From positions 26,389 through 90,388 of the forward strand of contig NZ_BCTQ01000027.1 in NCBI RefSeq assembly GCF_001571365.1: 64,000 nucleotides of DNA, written 5' to 3'. The position numbers were made by a program, and so were the translations under genes. The notes beneath the pieces were generated by a model. It ran no database searches. It was given only the letters and a program-made list of their open reading frames with translations, and was not told the origin of the DNA. Positions 15,648-24,933 of the stretch are shown one piece after another (position 1 is the first letter of the stretch; each line of letters begins with the position of its first letter). The stretch comes from Achromobacter denitrificans NBRC 15125. GTDB taxonomy: Bacteria > Pseudomonadota > Gammaproteobacteria > Burkholderiales > Burkholderiaceae_B.

Positions 15648-16286
15648 ATGGCTGATGAATCCCGCATCCGCGAAGAAATCTGCATCGTCGGCGCCAGCCT
15701 TTACCAGCGCGGCTACACGGTCGGCGCCGCAGGCAATATCAGCGCCCGCCTCGACGACGGCTGGCTGATCACCCCCACCGACGCCTGCCTGGGCCGCCTG
15801 GATCCCGCGGAACTGGCCAAGGTCGACCTGGCCGGCAACTGGGTGTCGGGCGCCAAGCCTTCCAAGACCCTGGTGCTGCACCAGGGCATCTACCGCGCCA
15901 GCCCCGAGTCGCGCGGCGTGGTCCATACCCATTCCACCCACCTGGTGGCGCTGACGCTGGCAGGCGTCTGGCGGCCCGACGAAGTCTTGCCGCCCATCAC
16001 CCCGTACCAGGTCATGAAGGTGGGGCGGATTCCGCTGATCGGCTACCGTCGCCCCGGCGACGCGCAAGCGGCCGCCGAGGTCGCCGCCGTGGCGGCGCAG
16101 GTCCGCGGCGCCCTGTTCGAGCGGTTGGGGCCCGTGGTGTGGGAACGCTCGGTATCGCATGCGTCCTACGCGCTGGAAGAGCTGGAAGAAACCGCCCGGC
16201 TCTGGCTGATGAGCAACCCTCGTCCGGAGCCGCTGGGCGCCGAGGCCATTGAAGAATTGCGCGCCACCTTCGGCGCGCGCTACTGA
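15648..16286 (+). CDS. otnC: Class II aldolase/adducin protein, 3-oxo-tetronate 4-phosphate decarboxylase-like, with altered active site
   Basis: 212 residues, OtnC-like in length and layout: GNIS phosphate loop (30-33), ITPTDACLG, metal pair HTHSTH (93-98), TPYQVMKVG and ALEELEETARL. OtnC converts 3-oxo-tetronate 4-phosphate to dihydroxyacetone phosphate and carbon dioxide. Two signature positions are changed. Family members have PSKE or PTKE with a catalytic Glu, and here it is PSKT (Thr74). Family members have NHGPV with the third metal His, and here it reads RLGPV (Leu160). Surrounding residues are intact and there is no frameshift. It heads the operon, 68 bases before the transporter. 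Activity may be lost or changed. Confidence 0.8.
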   Translation: MADESRIREEICIVGASLYQRGYTVGAAGNISARLDDGWLITPTDACLGRLDPAELAKVDLAGNWVSGAKPSKTLVLHQGIYRASPESRGVVHTHSTHLVALTLAGVWRPDEVLPPITPYQVMKVGRIPLIGYRRPGDAQAAAEVAAVAAQVRGALFERLGPVVWERSVSHASYALEELEETARLWLMSNPRPEPLGAEAIEELRATFGARY

Positions 16287-16354
16287 TCCCTTTAGAAAGC
16301 CGCCCGGCCGCCGGCGCGCGGATCGGGAAGGCGCATCCCCTCCTGGAGACTTGC

Positions 16355-17686
16355 ATGCCCCCGATGGAAACGACGCTCGGCGCGCAGCCCGATGCGGCAA
16401 AGCCGGCAGATTCGCGCGAAACCGCGCGCGCCTATGCCAAAGTATTCTGGCGGCTCGTGCCGTTCCTGATGCTTTGCTACGTGATCGCCTATCTCGACCG
16501 CGTCAATGTGGGCTTCGCCAAGCTGCAGATGTCGCAGGACCTGGGGTTCAGCGAAACGGTGTTCGGCCTGGGCGCGGGCGTGTTCTTCATCGGCTATTTC
16601 CTCTTCGAGGTACCCAGCAACCTGCTCATGCACCGGCTGGGCGCGCGCATCTGGATCGCCCGCATCATGATCACGTGGGGCATCCTGTCCGGCATGTTCA
16701 TGTTCGTCGAGACGCCCACCGGCTTCTACATCCTGCGCTTCCTGCTGGGCCTGGCCGAAGCCGGCTTCTACCCCGGCGTGATCCTGTACCTGACCTACTG
16801 GTATCCGGCCCACCGCCGCGCCAAGATCATCGCGCTGTTCATGTCCGCCATTCCCGTGGCGGGCATCTTCGGCAATCCGCTGTCCGGCTGGATCATGGAC
16901 GCATTCCACGGCACGCACGGTCTGCAGGGCTGGCAATGGATGTTCCTGATCGAGGCCATTCCCGCCCTGGTCATCGGCGTCGTGACCATCATGTACCTGG
17001 ACAACGGCATCGCCAGCGCGAAATGGCTGAGCGACGATGAAAAGCAATTGCTGACCCGCGAAATCGAGCTCGACCAGAAACAGACCGGCTCGCAGAAGCA
17101 CTCGTTGCGCGCCGTGTTCGCCGACAAGCGCGTCTGGTGGATGTGCCTGATCTATTTCGCGTTCGTCGCCGGCCAGTACGGCCTCACGTTCTGGATGCCG
17201 ACGCTGATCAAGTCCACCGGCGTCACGGGCGCCTTCAATATCGGCCTGCTCAGCGCCATCCCATTCCTTTGCGCCATCGTCGTGATGAACCTGCTGGGCC
17301 ATTCGGCCGACCGGCGCCGCGAGCGCCGCTGGCACCTGATCGTGCCGGCATTGCTGGGCGCCGTGGGGTTCTCGGTCGCGGCTTCGTATGCCGACAATAC
17401 CGTCGTGTCCCTGGTCTTCCTGTCGATGGCGGCCGCCGGCGTGCTGACCTGCGCGCCCCTGTTCTGGTCGCTGCCGACCGCGTTCCTGTCGGGCACGGCG
17501 GCGGCGGCCGGCATCGCCATCGTCAATTCGGTGGGCAACCTGGCGGGCTTCGCCAGCCCCTACATGATCGGCTACCTGAAAGACCTCACCAACTCCACCG
17601 CGTCCGGCATGTACGTGCTGGCGGGCGTGCTGGTGGTGGGCGCCATCGCCGTCTGGTTCACGCCGGCCAAGCTCGTCAACCGTTGA
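16355..17686 (+). CDS. MFS transporter, anion:cation symporter family (tetronate uptake)
   Basis: A 443-residue protein with 12 membrane segments. The opening YLDRVNVGFAKLQMSQDLGF and the motif VFFIGYFLFEVPSNLLMHR are diagnostic of the ACS family (ExuT, GarP and phthalate permease relatives). These take up organic anions with protons or sodium. The position between otnC and otnI indicates threonate or erythronate as substrate. The N-terminal 25 residues are hydrophilic. It probably shares the promoter upstream of otnC, though a 68-base leader separates the genes. Confidence 0.88.
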   Translation: MPPMETTLGAQPDAAKPADSRETARAYAKVFWRLVPFLMLCYVIAYLDRVNVGFAKLQMSQDLGFSETVFGLGAGVFFIGYFLFEVPSNLLMHRLGARIWIARIMITWGILSGMFMFVETPTGFYILRFLLGLAEAGFYPGVILYLTYWYPAHRRAKIIALFMSAIPVAGIFGNPLSGWIMDAFHGTHGLQGWQWMFLIEAIPALVIGVVTIMYLDNGIASAKWLSDDEKQLLTREIELDQKQTGSQKHSLRAVFADKRVWWMCLIYFAFVAGQYGLTFWMPTLIKSTGVTGAFNIGLLSAIPFLCAIVVMNLLGHSADRRRERRWHLIVPALLGAVGFSVAASYADNTVVSLVFLSMAAAGVLTCAPLFWSLPTAFLSGTAAAAGIAIVNSVGNLAGFASPYMIGYLKDLTNSTASGMYVLAGVLVVGAIAVWFTPAKLVNR

Positions 17687-17713
17687 TGCCGTTTCGTTAA
17701 AGAAGGAATTGCA

Positions 17714-18499
17714 ATGCCACGCCTGGCCGCCAACCTCACCATGATGTATACCGAGCATCCCTTCCTGGACCGCTACGCGGCGGCGGCGCGGGACGGATTC
17801 TCGGGTGTCGAGTTCCTGTTTCCCTACGAGTTCGCGGCCGCCGAGCTCAAGTCGAGGCTGGAAGAGCACGGGCTGACGCAGGCCCTATTCAACGCGCCGC
17901 CCGGAGATTGGGCGGCGGGCGAGCGCGGCATCGCGTCCCTGCCGGGCCGCGAGGGCGAATTCGAGCGCGGCTTCGATCAGGCGCTGGAATACGCCGCCGC
18001 GCTCGGCAACCGCTCGCTGCATGTGATGGCCGGGCTGATACGGCCGGAGCAGGACCGCGCCGCGCATCGCGAGGCCTACCTGAAGAACCTGGCCGCGGCG
18101 GCGCGCGCGGCCGCCTCGGCCGGCATCACCGTGGTGATCGAGCCCATCAACACGCGCGACATCCCCGGCTTCTTCCTTAATCGCCAGGACGAAGCCCAGG
18201 CCGTCTGCGCCGAGGTCGGCGCCGCAAACCTGAAGGTGCAGTTCGATATCTACCACTGCCAGATCGTCGAGGGCGATATCGCCGTGAAGCTGCAGCGCGA
18301 CATGGCCGGCATCGGCCACATCCAGATCGCGGGCGTGCCCGACCGGCACGAACCCGACCTGGGCGAACTGAATTATCCCTACCTGTTCGAGCGCATCGAC
18401 GCGCTCGGCTATGCGGGCTGGATCGGCTGCGAGTACCGCCCCAAGGCCGGCACTTCCGCGGGCCTGGGCTGGGCCCGCCCCTATCTCGCCAAACCCTGA
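17714..18499 (+). CDS. otnI: 2-oxo-tetronate isomerase
   Basis: 261 residues of the hydroxypyruvate-isomerase-like TIM-barrel family. It opens [20 protein letters not shown] and has the metal-binding Glu in [23 protein letters not shown] gives the next ligand region, and [14 protein letters not shown] holds the second catalytic Glu. OtnI interconverts 2-oxo- and 3-oxo-tetronate and links the dehydrogenases to the kinase. All motifs are intact. It ends ten bases before denD. A second copy of this family occurs at 46832-47617. Confidence 0.88.
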   Translation: MPRLAANLTMMYTEHPFLDRYAAAARDGFSGVEFLFPYEFAAAELKSRLEEHGLTQALFNAPPGDWAAGERGIASLPGREGEFERGFDQALEYAAALGNRSLHVMAGLIRPEQDRAAHREAYLKNLAAAARAAASAGITVVIEPINTRDIPGFFLNRQDEAQAVCAEVGAANLKVQFDIYHCQIVEGDIAVKLQRDMAGIGHIQIAGVPDRHEPDLGELNYPYLFERIDALGYAGWIGCEYRPKAGTSAGLGWARPYLAKP

Positions 18500-18509
18500 G
18501 CACTCCATC

Positions 18510-19484
18510 ATGAAAATTCTGATCACCGGCGGCGCCGGATTCCTGGGCCAGAGGCTGGCCCGCAAACTGCTCGAACAAGGTTCGCTGGCCCTGGACGGCG
18601 GCGCGCCGCAAGCCATCACGCAGATCGACCTGCTGGACGTCGTCTCCGCCGATGCGCTGACGGATCCGCGCGTGCGCTCGCTGGTGGGCGACATCGCCGA
18701 CCCCGCCGTGCTGCGGCAGGCCATCGATACGGACACCCGCGTCGTGTTCCACCTGGCCGCCATCGTCAGCGGGCAGGCCGAGGCGGATTTCGACCTGGGC
18801 ATGCGCATCAACCTCGATGCGTCGCGCGCGCTGCTGGAAACCTGCCGCGCCCTGGGCCATCAGCCGCGCGTGATCTTCACCAGCTCGGTGGCGGTCTACG
18901 GCGGCGCCTTGCCCGAGACCGTGCGCGACGACACCGCGCTCAACCCTCAGTCTTCCTACGGCACCCAGAAGGCGATCGCGGAACTGCTGCTGGCGGATTA
19001 CACGCGGCGCGGCTTCGTCGACGGCCGCGTGCTGCGCCTGCCCACCATCAGCGTGCGCCCCGGCCGCCCCAACGCGGCGGCCTCGTCGTTCGCCAGCGGC
19101 ATCATCCGCGAGCCGCTCAACGGCGAAGCCGCCGTGTGCCCGGTCGGCGCGGACACGCGCCTGTGGCTGCTGTCGCCGCGCGGCGCCATCCAGGCGCTGA
19201 TCGCCGGTTGCGAGCTGCCCGCGCAGGCCCTGGCCGACCGCCGGCCGATCAACCTGCCGGGCGTATCGGTCACGGTGGCGGAGATGGAGCAGGCGCTGCG
19301 CGAGGTGGCGGGCGACGAGGTCGCAAACCGCATCACGTGGCGGGCCGATGAGCGCGTCGAGCGCATCGTGGGCAGCTGGCCGGGCCGCTGGGACACCGCG
19401 CGGGCCGGCGCGCTGGGCCTGGAAGGCGACCGCGATTTCGCCGCCATCATCCGCGCCTACATGGCCGACGACCTGCCGCGCTGA
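18510..19484 (+). CDS. denD: D-erythronate dehydrogenase (extended SDR)
   Basis: 324 residues, an NAD-dependent epimerase/dehydratase-type extended SDR. The nucleotide motif TGGAGFLGQ is at residues 6-14, the Ser region is TSSVAVYG, and the catalytic pair lies in YGTQKAIAE (YxxxK). DenD oxidises D-erythronate to 2-oxo-tetronate, which OtnI then isomerises. The start ATG 18510 gives the normal N-terminus; earlier in-frame starts lie inside otnI. The assignment rests on family membership and on its place between otnI and ltnD. Confidence 0.85.
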   Translation: MKILITGGAGFLGQRLARKLLEQGSLALDGGAPQAITQIDLLDVVSADALTDPRVRSLVGDIADPAVLRQAIDTDTRVVFHLAAIVSGQAEADFDLGMRINLDASRALLETCRALGHQPRVIFTSSVAVYGGALPETVRDDTALNPQSSYGTQKAIAELLLADYTRRGFVDGRVLRLPTISVRPGRPNAAASSFASGIIREPLNGEAAVCPVGADTRLWLLSPRGAIQALIAGCELPAQALADRRPINLPGVSVTVAEMEQALREVAGDEVANRITWRADERVERIVGSWPGRWDTARAGALGLEGDRDFAAIIRAYMADDLPR

Positions 19485-19527
19485 GCTTGCGGCAGTCCGC
19501 CCACTCGATTTTCAGGATCTTGAAACC

Positions 19528-20436
19528 ATGAGCCATCCGCAAACCCTTTCCCGCCGCGTCGGCGTCATCGGCCTGGGCGCCATGGGCGCCGGCATCGCGC
19601 AAAGCCTGCGCCGCGCCGGCCACGAGGTGCATGCCTATGACATCCGGCCGGGCGTGGCCGCGGCTTTCGCGGCCGAGGGTGGGGTGGCATGCGCCGCCTT
19701 GGCCGACATGGCGGCCGCCTGCGACATCGTGATCAGCGTGGTGGTCAACGCGGAACAGACCGAGGCCGTCCTGTACGGCGCAGGCGGCATCGCCGCCGCG
19801 CTGCGCGCCGGGGCGGTCTTCGTGATGTGTTCGACGGTGGACCCCAACTGGTCGATCGCGCTGGAGGCGCGGTTGGCCGAACAGGGCATCCTCTATGTGG
19901 ACGCGCCGATATCCGGCGGCGCGGCCAAGGCCGCCGCTGGCCAGATGACCATGATGACCGCCGGCCGTCCGGCCGCCTACGAAGCCTGTGGCGGCGTGCT
20001 GGAATCGATGGCCGGCAAGGTCTACCGCCTGGGAGACCGGGCAGGGGCGGGCAGCAAGGTCAAGATCATCAACCAGCTGCTGGCGGGCGTGCATATCGCG
20101 GCCGCGGCGGAAGCCATGGCGCTGGGACTGCGCGAAGGCGTGGATGCCGACGCGCTGTACGAGGTGATCACGCACAGCGCGGGCAACAGCTGGATGTTCG
20201 AGAACCGCATGGCCCACGTGCTGGCGGGCGACTACACGCCGCTGTCGGCGGTGGACATCTTCGTGAAAGACCTGGGCCTGGTGCTGGATACGGCCCGGCA
20301 CAGCAAATTCCCCTTGCCGCTGGCGTCCACCGCGCACCAGATGTTCATGCAGGCCTCCACGGCCGGACATGGGCGCGAGGACGACAGCGCCGTGATCAAG
20401 ATTTTTCCGGGGATTACCCTGCCGGAGCAGAAATGA
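19528..20436 (+). CDS. ltnD: L-threonate dehydrogenase
   Basis: 302 residues of the beta-hydroxyacid dehydrogenase family. Its Rossmann motif is GVIGLGAMGAGIA (12-24), the substrate loop DAPISGGAAKAAAGQ, and the catalytic Lys lies in GSKVKIINQLLAG. LtnD oxidises L-threonate at C2 to 2-oxo-tetronate. It overlaps the kinase start by four bases (ATGA). Having both DenD and LtnD in one operon predicts growth on D-erythronate and L-threonate through the shared OtnI-OtnK-OtnC route. Confidence 0.88.
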   Translation: MSHPQTLSRRVGVIGLGAMGAGIAQSLRRAGHEVHAYDIRPGVAAAFAAEGGVACAALADMAAACDIVISVVVNAEQTEAVLYGAGGIAAALRAGAVFVMCSTVDPNWSIALEARLAEQGILYVDAPISGGAAKAAAGQMTMMTAGRPAAYEACGGVLESMAGKVYRLGDRAGAGSKVKIINQLLAGVHIAAAAEAMALGLREGVDADALYEVITHSAGNSWMFENRMAHVLAGDYTPLSAVDIFVKDLGLVLDTARHSKFPLPLASTAHQMFMQASTAGHGREDDSAVIKIFPGITLPEQK

Positions 20437-21692
20437 GCATCAAACTGGGCTGTATCGCCGACGATTTCACGGGCGCCACCGACCTGGCCAACAACCTGGT
20501 GCGCGCGGGCATGCGCGCGGTGCAGACCATCGGCGTGCCCGGGACGCCCTTGCGCGGCGACGCGGACGCGGTGGTCGTGGCGCTGAAGACCCGCACCCTG
20601 CCGGCCGAGGAGGCCGTGGCGCAGTCGCTGGCGGCGCTGGATTGGCTGCGGGCGCAGGGCGCCGAGCAGATCTACTTCAAATACTGCTCCACGTTCGACA
20701 GCACGCCGCAAGGCAATATCGGCCCCGTCACCGACGCGCTGATGGCGCGGCTGGGCACCGATTTCACCATCGCCACGCCGGCGTTCCCGGACAACAAGCG
20801 CACGGTGTTCAAGGGCTACCTGTTCGCCGGCGACGTCCTGCTGAACGAATCGGGCATGCAGCATCATCCGCTCACGCCCATGACCGATCCCAACCTCGTC
20901 CGCGTGCTGTCCGCGCAGACCTCGCGCAAGGTCGGCCTGATCGACTACGCGGTAGTGGCGCGCGGCAGCGACGCAATCCGCGTCCGCATCCGGGAACTGG
21001 CCTCGCAGGGCATCGGAGTGGCCATCGTGGACGCGGTTTCCAACGACGACCTGCTCGCGCTGGGGCCGGCCCTGAAGGACATGCCGCTGGTGACGGCGGG
21101 CTCGGGCGTCGCCATCGGCCTGCCGGCCAACTGGGGGCTGTCGCCCGCCGACAGGACGCGCCTGCCGCGCGTGCCCGGCCTGCAGGCGGTGGTGGCGGGT
21201 AGCTGCTCTTCGGCCACCAACGGCCAGGTGGCGGCCTTCATCGAAAGCGGGCGGCCGGCGCTGGCGCTGGATCCGCTGCGGCTGGCCGCCGGCGAGGACG
21301 TCGCGGGCGAAGCGCTGGCCTGGGCCGAGCCTCGCCTGCGGGACGGCCCCGTGCTGATCTATTCCACCGCGCAGCCCGACCAGGTCAAGCAGGCCCAGGG
21401 CGCGCTGGGCGCGGAACGCGCGGGCGCGCTGATCGAGGCCGCGATCGCGCGCATTTCGGTCGGCCTGGTCGAGCGCGGCGTGCGCCAGCTGATCGTGGCG
21501 GGCGGCGAGACCTCGGGCGCGGTCGTGCAGGCGCTGGGGTTGGAGCAGATCGAGATCGGCGAGCAGATCGACCCGGGCGTGCCCTGGTGCGCCGGCCATG
21601 CGCCGGCGGCGGGGGGCGAGGTCAGCATCGCGCTGAAGTCGGGGAATTTCGGTGCCCGGGACTTCTTCACCAAGGCCTTCCGCCCCGACTGA
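20433..21692 (+). CDS. otnK: 3-oxo-tetronate 4-kinase (DUF1537 family)
   Basis: 419 residues. N-terminal substrate domain: IADDFTGATDLANNLVRAG at residues 7-25, YCSTFDSTPQGNIGP, and AFPDNKRTVFKGYLFAGD. C-terminal nucleotide domain: VAGSCSSATNGQ and the ATP-binding IVAGGETSGAVVQALG. OtnK phosphorylates 3-oxo-tetronate at O4 to give the substrate of OtnC. It is the last gene of the operon, and the convergent GntR gene ends 27 bases later. No clear terminator with a T tract is seen in the gap. Confidence 0.9.
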   Translation: MSIKLGCIADDFTGATDLANNLVRAGMRAVQTIGVPGTPLRGDADAVVVALKTRTLPAEEAVAQSLAALDWLRAQGAEQIYFKYCSTFDSTPQGNIGPVTDALMARLGTDFTIATPAFPDNKRTVFKGYLFAGDVLLNESGMQHHPLTPMTDPNLVRVLSAQTSRKVGLIDYAVVARGSDAIRVRIRELASQGIGVAIVDAVSNDDLLALGPALKDMPLVTAGSGVAIGLPANWGLSPADRTRLPRVPGLQAVVAGSCSSATNGQVAAFIESGRPALALDPLRLAAGEDVAGEALAWAEPRLRDGPVLIYSTAQPDQVKQAQGALGAERAGALIEAAIARISVGLVERGVRQLIVAGGETSGAVVQALGLEQIEIGEQIDPGVPWCAGHAPAAGGEVSIALKSGNFGARDFFTKAFRPD

Positions 21693-21718
21693 GGTTTCCC
21701 GGTCCGCGGCGGGCGCGG

Positions 21719-22426
21719 CTAGCGGTGCGCCTGCCGCAGGCGCTTGGCCGCGTTGACCATGTGGACGCGCGCGGCTTCCCGGGCGCCGTCCACGTCTTTC
21801 CTGCGGATGGCCTCGACGATGGCGATGTGTTCCTGCAGCACGTCGCGCATCAGGCTGGCGTGGCGCGCCTCGTTGCCGCGCGTCACGCGCGTGGCGGCTT
21901 CCAGGAACTGGCTGACGAAGGCCAGCGTCGTCATGAAATAGGGGTTCCCGGTGGCGCGCGCGATGCTGCGATGGAAGGCCACGTCTTCCTTCACGCCGTC
22001 CCCGCCGTTCTCCACCGCCTGCGAAATGGCGGCCAGCGCCGCGTCGATGTCGCTCATGTCCTGCTTCTTGCGCACGGCCGCCGCCTGGGCGGCGATCTCG
22101 GTTTCCAGCGCGCGGCGCAGGTCCACGACGTGCAGCACCGCGTCCAGCGAGGAAAGCTCGGCGGCGTCGATGCGCAGGGCGCGGTTGCCGGTGGCGTCGG
22201 TGACGTAGACGCCGCTGCCTTGCCGCGCTTCCACCACGCCGTCCTGGCGCAGCCGGGAGACGGCTTCGCGAATGACGGTGCGGCTGACGCCGAATTGCTC
22301 CGCCAGCGCGGTCTCGGTCGGCAGCTTGGCGCCGGGCGGCACGCGGCCTTCGTCGATTTCGGCGCGCAGGCGCTTGGCGACCGTATCGGTCAGCGTGGGC
22401 GGAGAGGGAAGTCGGGGAAACGCCAT
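21719..22426 (-). CDS. GntR-family regulator, FadR/FCD subgroup
   Basis: A 235-residue protein. The winged helix (residues 12-75) contains LAEQFGVSRTVIREAVSRLR and the wing VEARQGSGVYV, followed by an FCD domain. Start ATG 22426 gives a normal-length N-terminus; the longer open frame is rejected. It is convergent with the tetronate operon and is its most likely local regulator, with the inverted repeat at 15552-15591 as a candidate site. A LysR gene lies 104 bases upstream on the same strand. Confidence 0.85.
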   Translation of the reverse strand: MAFPRLPSPPTLTDTVAKRLRAEIDEGRVPPGAKLPTETALAEQFGVSRTVIREAVSRLRQDGVVEARQGSGVYVTDATGNRALRIDAAELSSLDAVLHVVDLRRALETEIAAQAAAVRKKQDMSDIDAALAAISQAVENGGDGVKEDVAFHRSIARATGNPYFMTTLAFVSQFLEAATRVTRGNEARHASLMRDVLQEHIAIVEAIRRKDVDGAREAARVHMVNAAKRLRQAHR

Positions 22427-22530
22427 GGATGAGGGATGAAAGAGGACGGGGCGGCGGCCAGCGGAAGCAGCGTCGATGATAACCGGTACCCGCTCGCCCG
22501 GTTCCCGCGGGCGTCCGGATTCGCGCGGGT

Positions 22531-23433
22531 TCAAGGCTGCGCGCCCGTCGGCCCGCGCGCTTCCAGCAGGCAATCGATGAAGCACTGCGCGGCCGGCGTG
22601 GGCGGCGAGTCGGCGCGGGTCAGGATGGAGACGCGCGCGGCCGGCAGCGCGTGCGCCAGCGGCAGCATGCGCAGGCCGCGCGGCAGCAGACTGTGGTCGA
22701 ACAGATTGCGCACGAATATGCCCAGGGCGTCGCTTTCGGCGATCAGGGCCAGCGCCACGGCGATCGATTGGCAGGGAATCACGTCGCGGGGCGCGGGCAG
22801 CTTGTGGGCGTCGAACGCCAGCCGCAACAGGTTGGCGGGCGCCTGGATATTGCCGGGCAGCAGCCACAGGGCATCGTGCAGTTCGGCCAGGCTGCGGGCG
22901 TGGCGCAAGGGGTGGCCGGCGCGCGCGCCGACCGCCAGCGGCAGCGTGAACAGCATGGTGCGGGCGAAGCCGTCGTCGATGTCGCCGTCGTACTCCGTCT
23001 GCACCAGGAAATCGTAGCGGCCCGATTCCAGCTGCTCATGGCTGTAGGGCGGGGCCACCTCGTTGAAGGACACGGCCACGCGCGGCATGCGCGCGCGGAA
23101 AGCCGCCAGCGCCGGAGGCAGCACCGTCAGCGCGGCCGAACTGATCGCCAGGCTCAGCGTGCCGCCTTCGCCGTCTCGCATCTGCCCGATTTCCTCCTGT
23201 GCCTTGCGCGCCTCCTGAAGGATCAGCACGGCGCGCTTGTACAGGGCTTCGCCGTAGGAGGTCAGCTCCACGCCTCGGGCGCTGCGCCGCACCAGTTCGG
23301 CGCCCACGCTCAGCTCCAGCTCGCGCAGGCTGCGCGTGGCCGCGGGCTGGGTGACGAACAGCGCGCGCGCCGCGGCGCGGATGCTGCGGTGCTCGGCGAT
23401 CAATACGAAGGCGCGCAGTTGGCGCAGGTTCAT
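22531..23433 (-). CDS. LysR-family transcriptional regulator
   Basis: 300 residues from ATG 23433. The helix-turn-helix begins at once (MNLRQLRAFVLIAEHRSIRA, then AARALFVTQPAATRSLREL) and is followed by a LysR substrate-binding domain. Earlier in-frame ATGs (23463, 23472, 23490) exist, but none has a ribosome site, and the frame from 23490 would cover half of the inverted repeat at 23473-23518. It is divergent from the transporter gene at 23595, which it probably controls. Inducer unknown. Confidence 0.82.
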   Translation of the reverse strand: MNLRQLRAFVLIAEHRSIRAAARALFVTQPAATRSLRELELSVGAELVRRSARGVELTSYGEALYKRAVLILQEARKAQEEIGQMRDGEGGTLSLAISSAALTVLPPALAAFRARMPRVAVSFNEVAPPYSHEQLESGRYDFLVQTEYDGDIDDGFARTMLFTLPLAVGARAGHPLRHARSLAELHDALWLLPGNIQAPANLLRLAFDAHKLPAPRDVIPCQSIAVALALIAESDALGIFVRNLFDHSLLPRGLRMLPLAHALPAARVSILTRADSPPTPAAQCFIDCLLEARGPTGAQP

Positions 23434-23472
23434 GGACGCGGTCCGGGTCGAGGGAGGACTCATCGGCAGCAT

Positions 23473-23518
23473 ATAAGAAAAAGTACTCACTGGAACAAAA
23501 ATACTGTCTTTTCCTTAT
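23473..23518. promoter_or_regulatory. Inverted repeat between LysR and MFS transporter genes
   Basis: ATAAGAAAAAG (23473-23483) and CTTTTCCTTAT (23508-23518) are 11-base arms with one mismatch, 24 bases apart, centred in the 161-base divergent gap. A long AT-rich dyad in this position is the expected form of a LysR recognition and activation region. Confidence 0.5.
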
Positions 23519-23594
23519 CGTTTGCCATCCGTATATTCATGGCCACGGGGCAGGCATAGCGTCCGGCCACCGGAACGGACATCAAGGGGAAAAA

Positions 23595-24932
23595 ATGTCT
23601 ATCGCCATCGTTGCCGCGCCCGGCCGGCAGGAACTCCACACGCCCGCGATGCGCCGCCGGGTCATCGCCGGCACCACGATCGGCAACGCGCTGGAGTTCT
23701 TCGACTTCACCGTCTTCACGTTCCTGATGCTGGTCATCGGGCCGCTGTTCTTTCCGGCCGCCTCGGGCTATGGGCAATTGCTGCTGACCACGGCGACCTT
23801 CGGCGTCGGCTTCCTGATGCGCCCGGTGGGCGGCATGCTGATCGGGTCCTACGCCGACCGCCATGGGCGGCGCGCGGCCATGACGCTGACGCTGTGGCTG
23901 ATGGGCCTGGGCTGTGCGCTGATCGCCGTCGCGCCGACCTACGCGCAGATGGGCGCGTGGGGGCCGGTGCTGATGGTGCTGGCGCGCCTGATCCAGGGTT
24001 TCGCGGCGGGCGGCGAGGTGGGCGCCTCGACCACCTTGCTGGTGGAGCACGCGCCGCCGGGCAAGCGCGGCTTCTATTCGAGCTGGCAGTTCGGCAGCCA
24101 GTCGCTGGGGGTGATGCTGGGCGCGCTCACGGTCGCGTTGCTGACGGCCGCGCTGAGCAAAGAGCAGATGCAGGCCTGGGGTTGGCGCGTGCCGTTCGTG
24201 ATCGGCATCCTGACCGTGCCGGTGGGCGCCTACATCCGCCGCAATCTTGAGGAAACGCTGGAGCAGCCGCCCCGCGTCGCCGCGTCGCACCCGCAGGCGT
24301 CCGCCGGCCACCAGCCGCTGCGCCGGGTCTTCGCCGAGCACAAGGTCCCGGTCGTCAAGGGCATCCTGCTGGTGATCGGCGGCATGGTGTGCGCCCAGAT
24401 CATCGGCTTCTACATGCCGGCCTACGCCAACAAGAAACTGGGCCTGCCGGCTACGTCGACCCTGTCCGCCAGCGTCGTGCTGGGCGCCATCGGCTTCCTG
24501 ATCGCGCCGCTGGTCGGCACGCTGGCCGACCGGGCGGGGCGCAAGCGGGTGATCTTCTGGTCACGCGCGGCCACCGTGGCCGCCTTGCTGCCGTGCTTCC
24601 AGTGGCTCGTGTCGGCGCCCAGCACCGCTCGCCTGATGACGGTGATCGCCTTGCTCGCGGTGCTGCTGGCCTTGCAGACCGCGCCGGTGATCACGATGTT
24701 GCCGGAACTGTTTCCGAAGTCGGTGCGCACGACCGGCATGTCGGTGGTATATGGATTGGGCATTTCCGTTTTCGGCGGATTTGCGCAGTTCTTCGTGACC
24801 TGGCTGCTGCACGTCACCGGCAATCCGATGGCGCCCGCCTGGTACTTGATGGTGACCGTGACGCTTTCCACCGTGGTGCTGTTCTGGATCCAGGACCGCA
24901 CCGGCCATGAAATCGATATTCGCGAGGCATGA
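23595..24932 (+). CDS. MFS transporter, metabolite:H+ symporter (MHS) family
   Basis: A 445-residue protein with 12 membrane segments. GNALEFFDFTVFTFL, GVGFLMRPVGGMLIGSYADR (the MHS form of the MFS loop 2-3 motif) and RLIQGFAAGGEVGAST are diagnostic. The family carries citrate, shikimate, alpha-ketoglutarate, proline/betaine and aromatic acids with protons. AAGGGG lies before ATG 23595. Its stop is one base before the start of the DUF2817 gene, so the two are one unit, which suggests that the imported compound is then hydrolysed. The substrate is not known. Confidence 0.88.
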   Translation: MSIAIVAAPGRQELHTPAMRRRVIAGTTIGNALEFFDFTVFTFLMLVIGPLFFPAASGYGQLLLTTATFGVGFLMRPVGGMLIGSYADRHGRRAAMTLTLWLMGLGCALIAVAPTYAQMGAWGPVLMVLARLIQGFAAGGEVGASTTLLVEHAPPGKRGFYSSWQFGSQSLGVMLGALTVALLTAALSKEQMQAWGWRVPFVIGILTVPVGAYIRRNLEETLEQPPRVAASHPQASAGHQPLRRVFAEHKVPVVKGILLVIGGMVCAQIIGFYMPAYANKKLGLPATSTLSASVVLGAIGFLIAPLVGTLADRAGRKRVIFWSRAATVAALLPCFQWLVSAPSTARLMTVIALLAVLLALQTAPVITMLPELFPKSVRTTGMSVVYGLGISVFGGFAQFFVTWLLHVTGNPMAPAWYLMVTVTLSTVVLFWIQDRTGHEIDIREA

Positions 24933-24933
24933 G

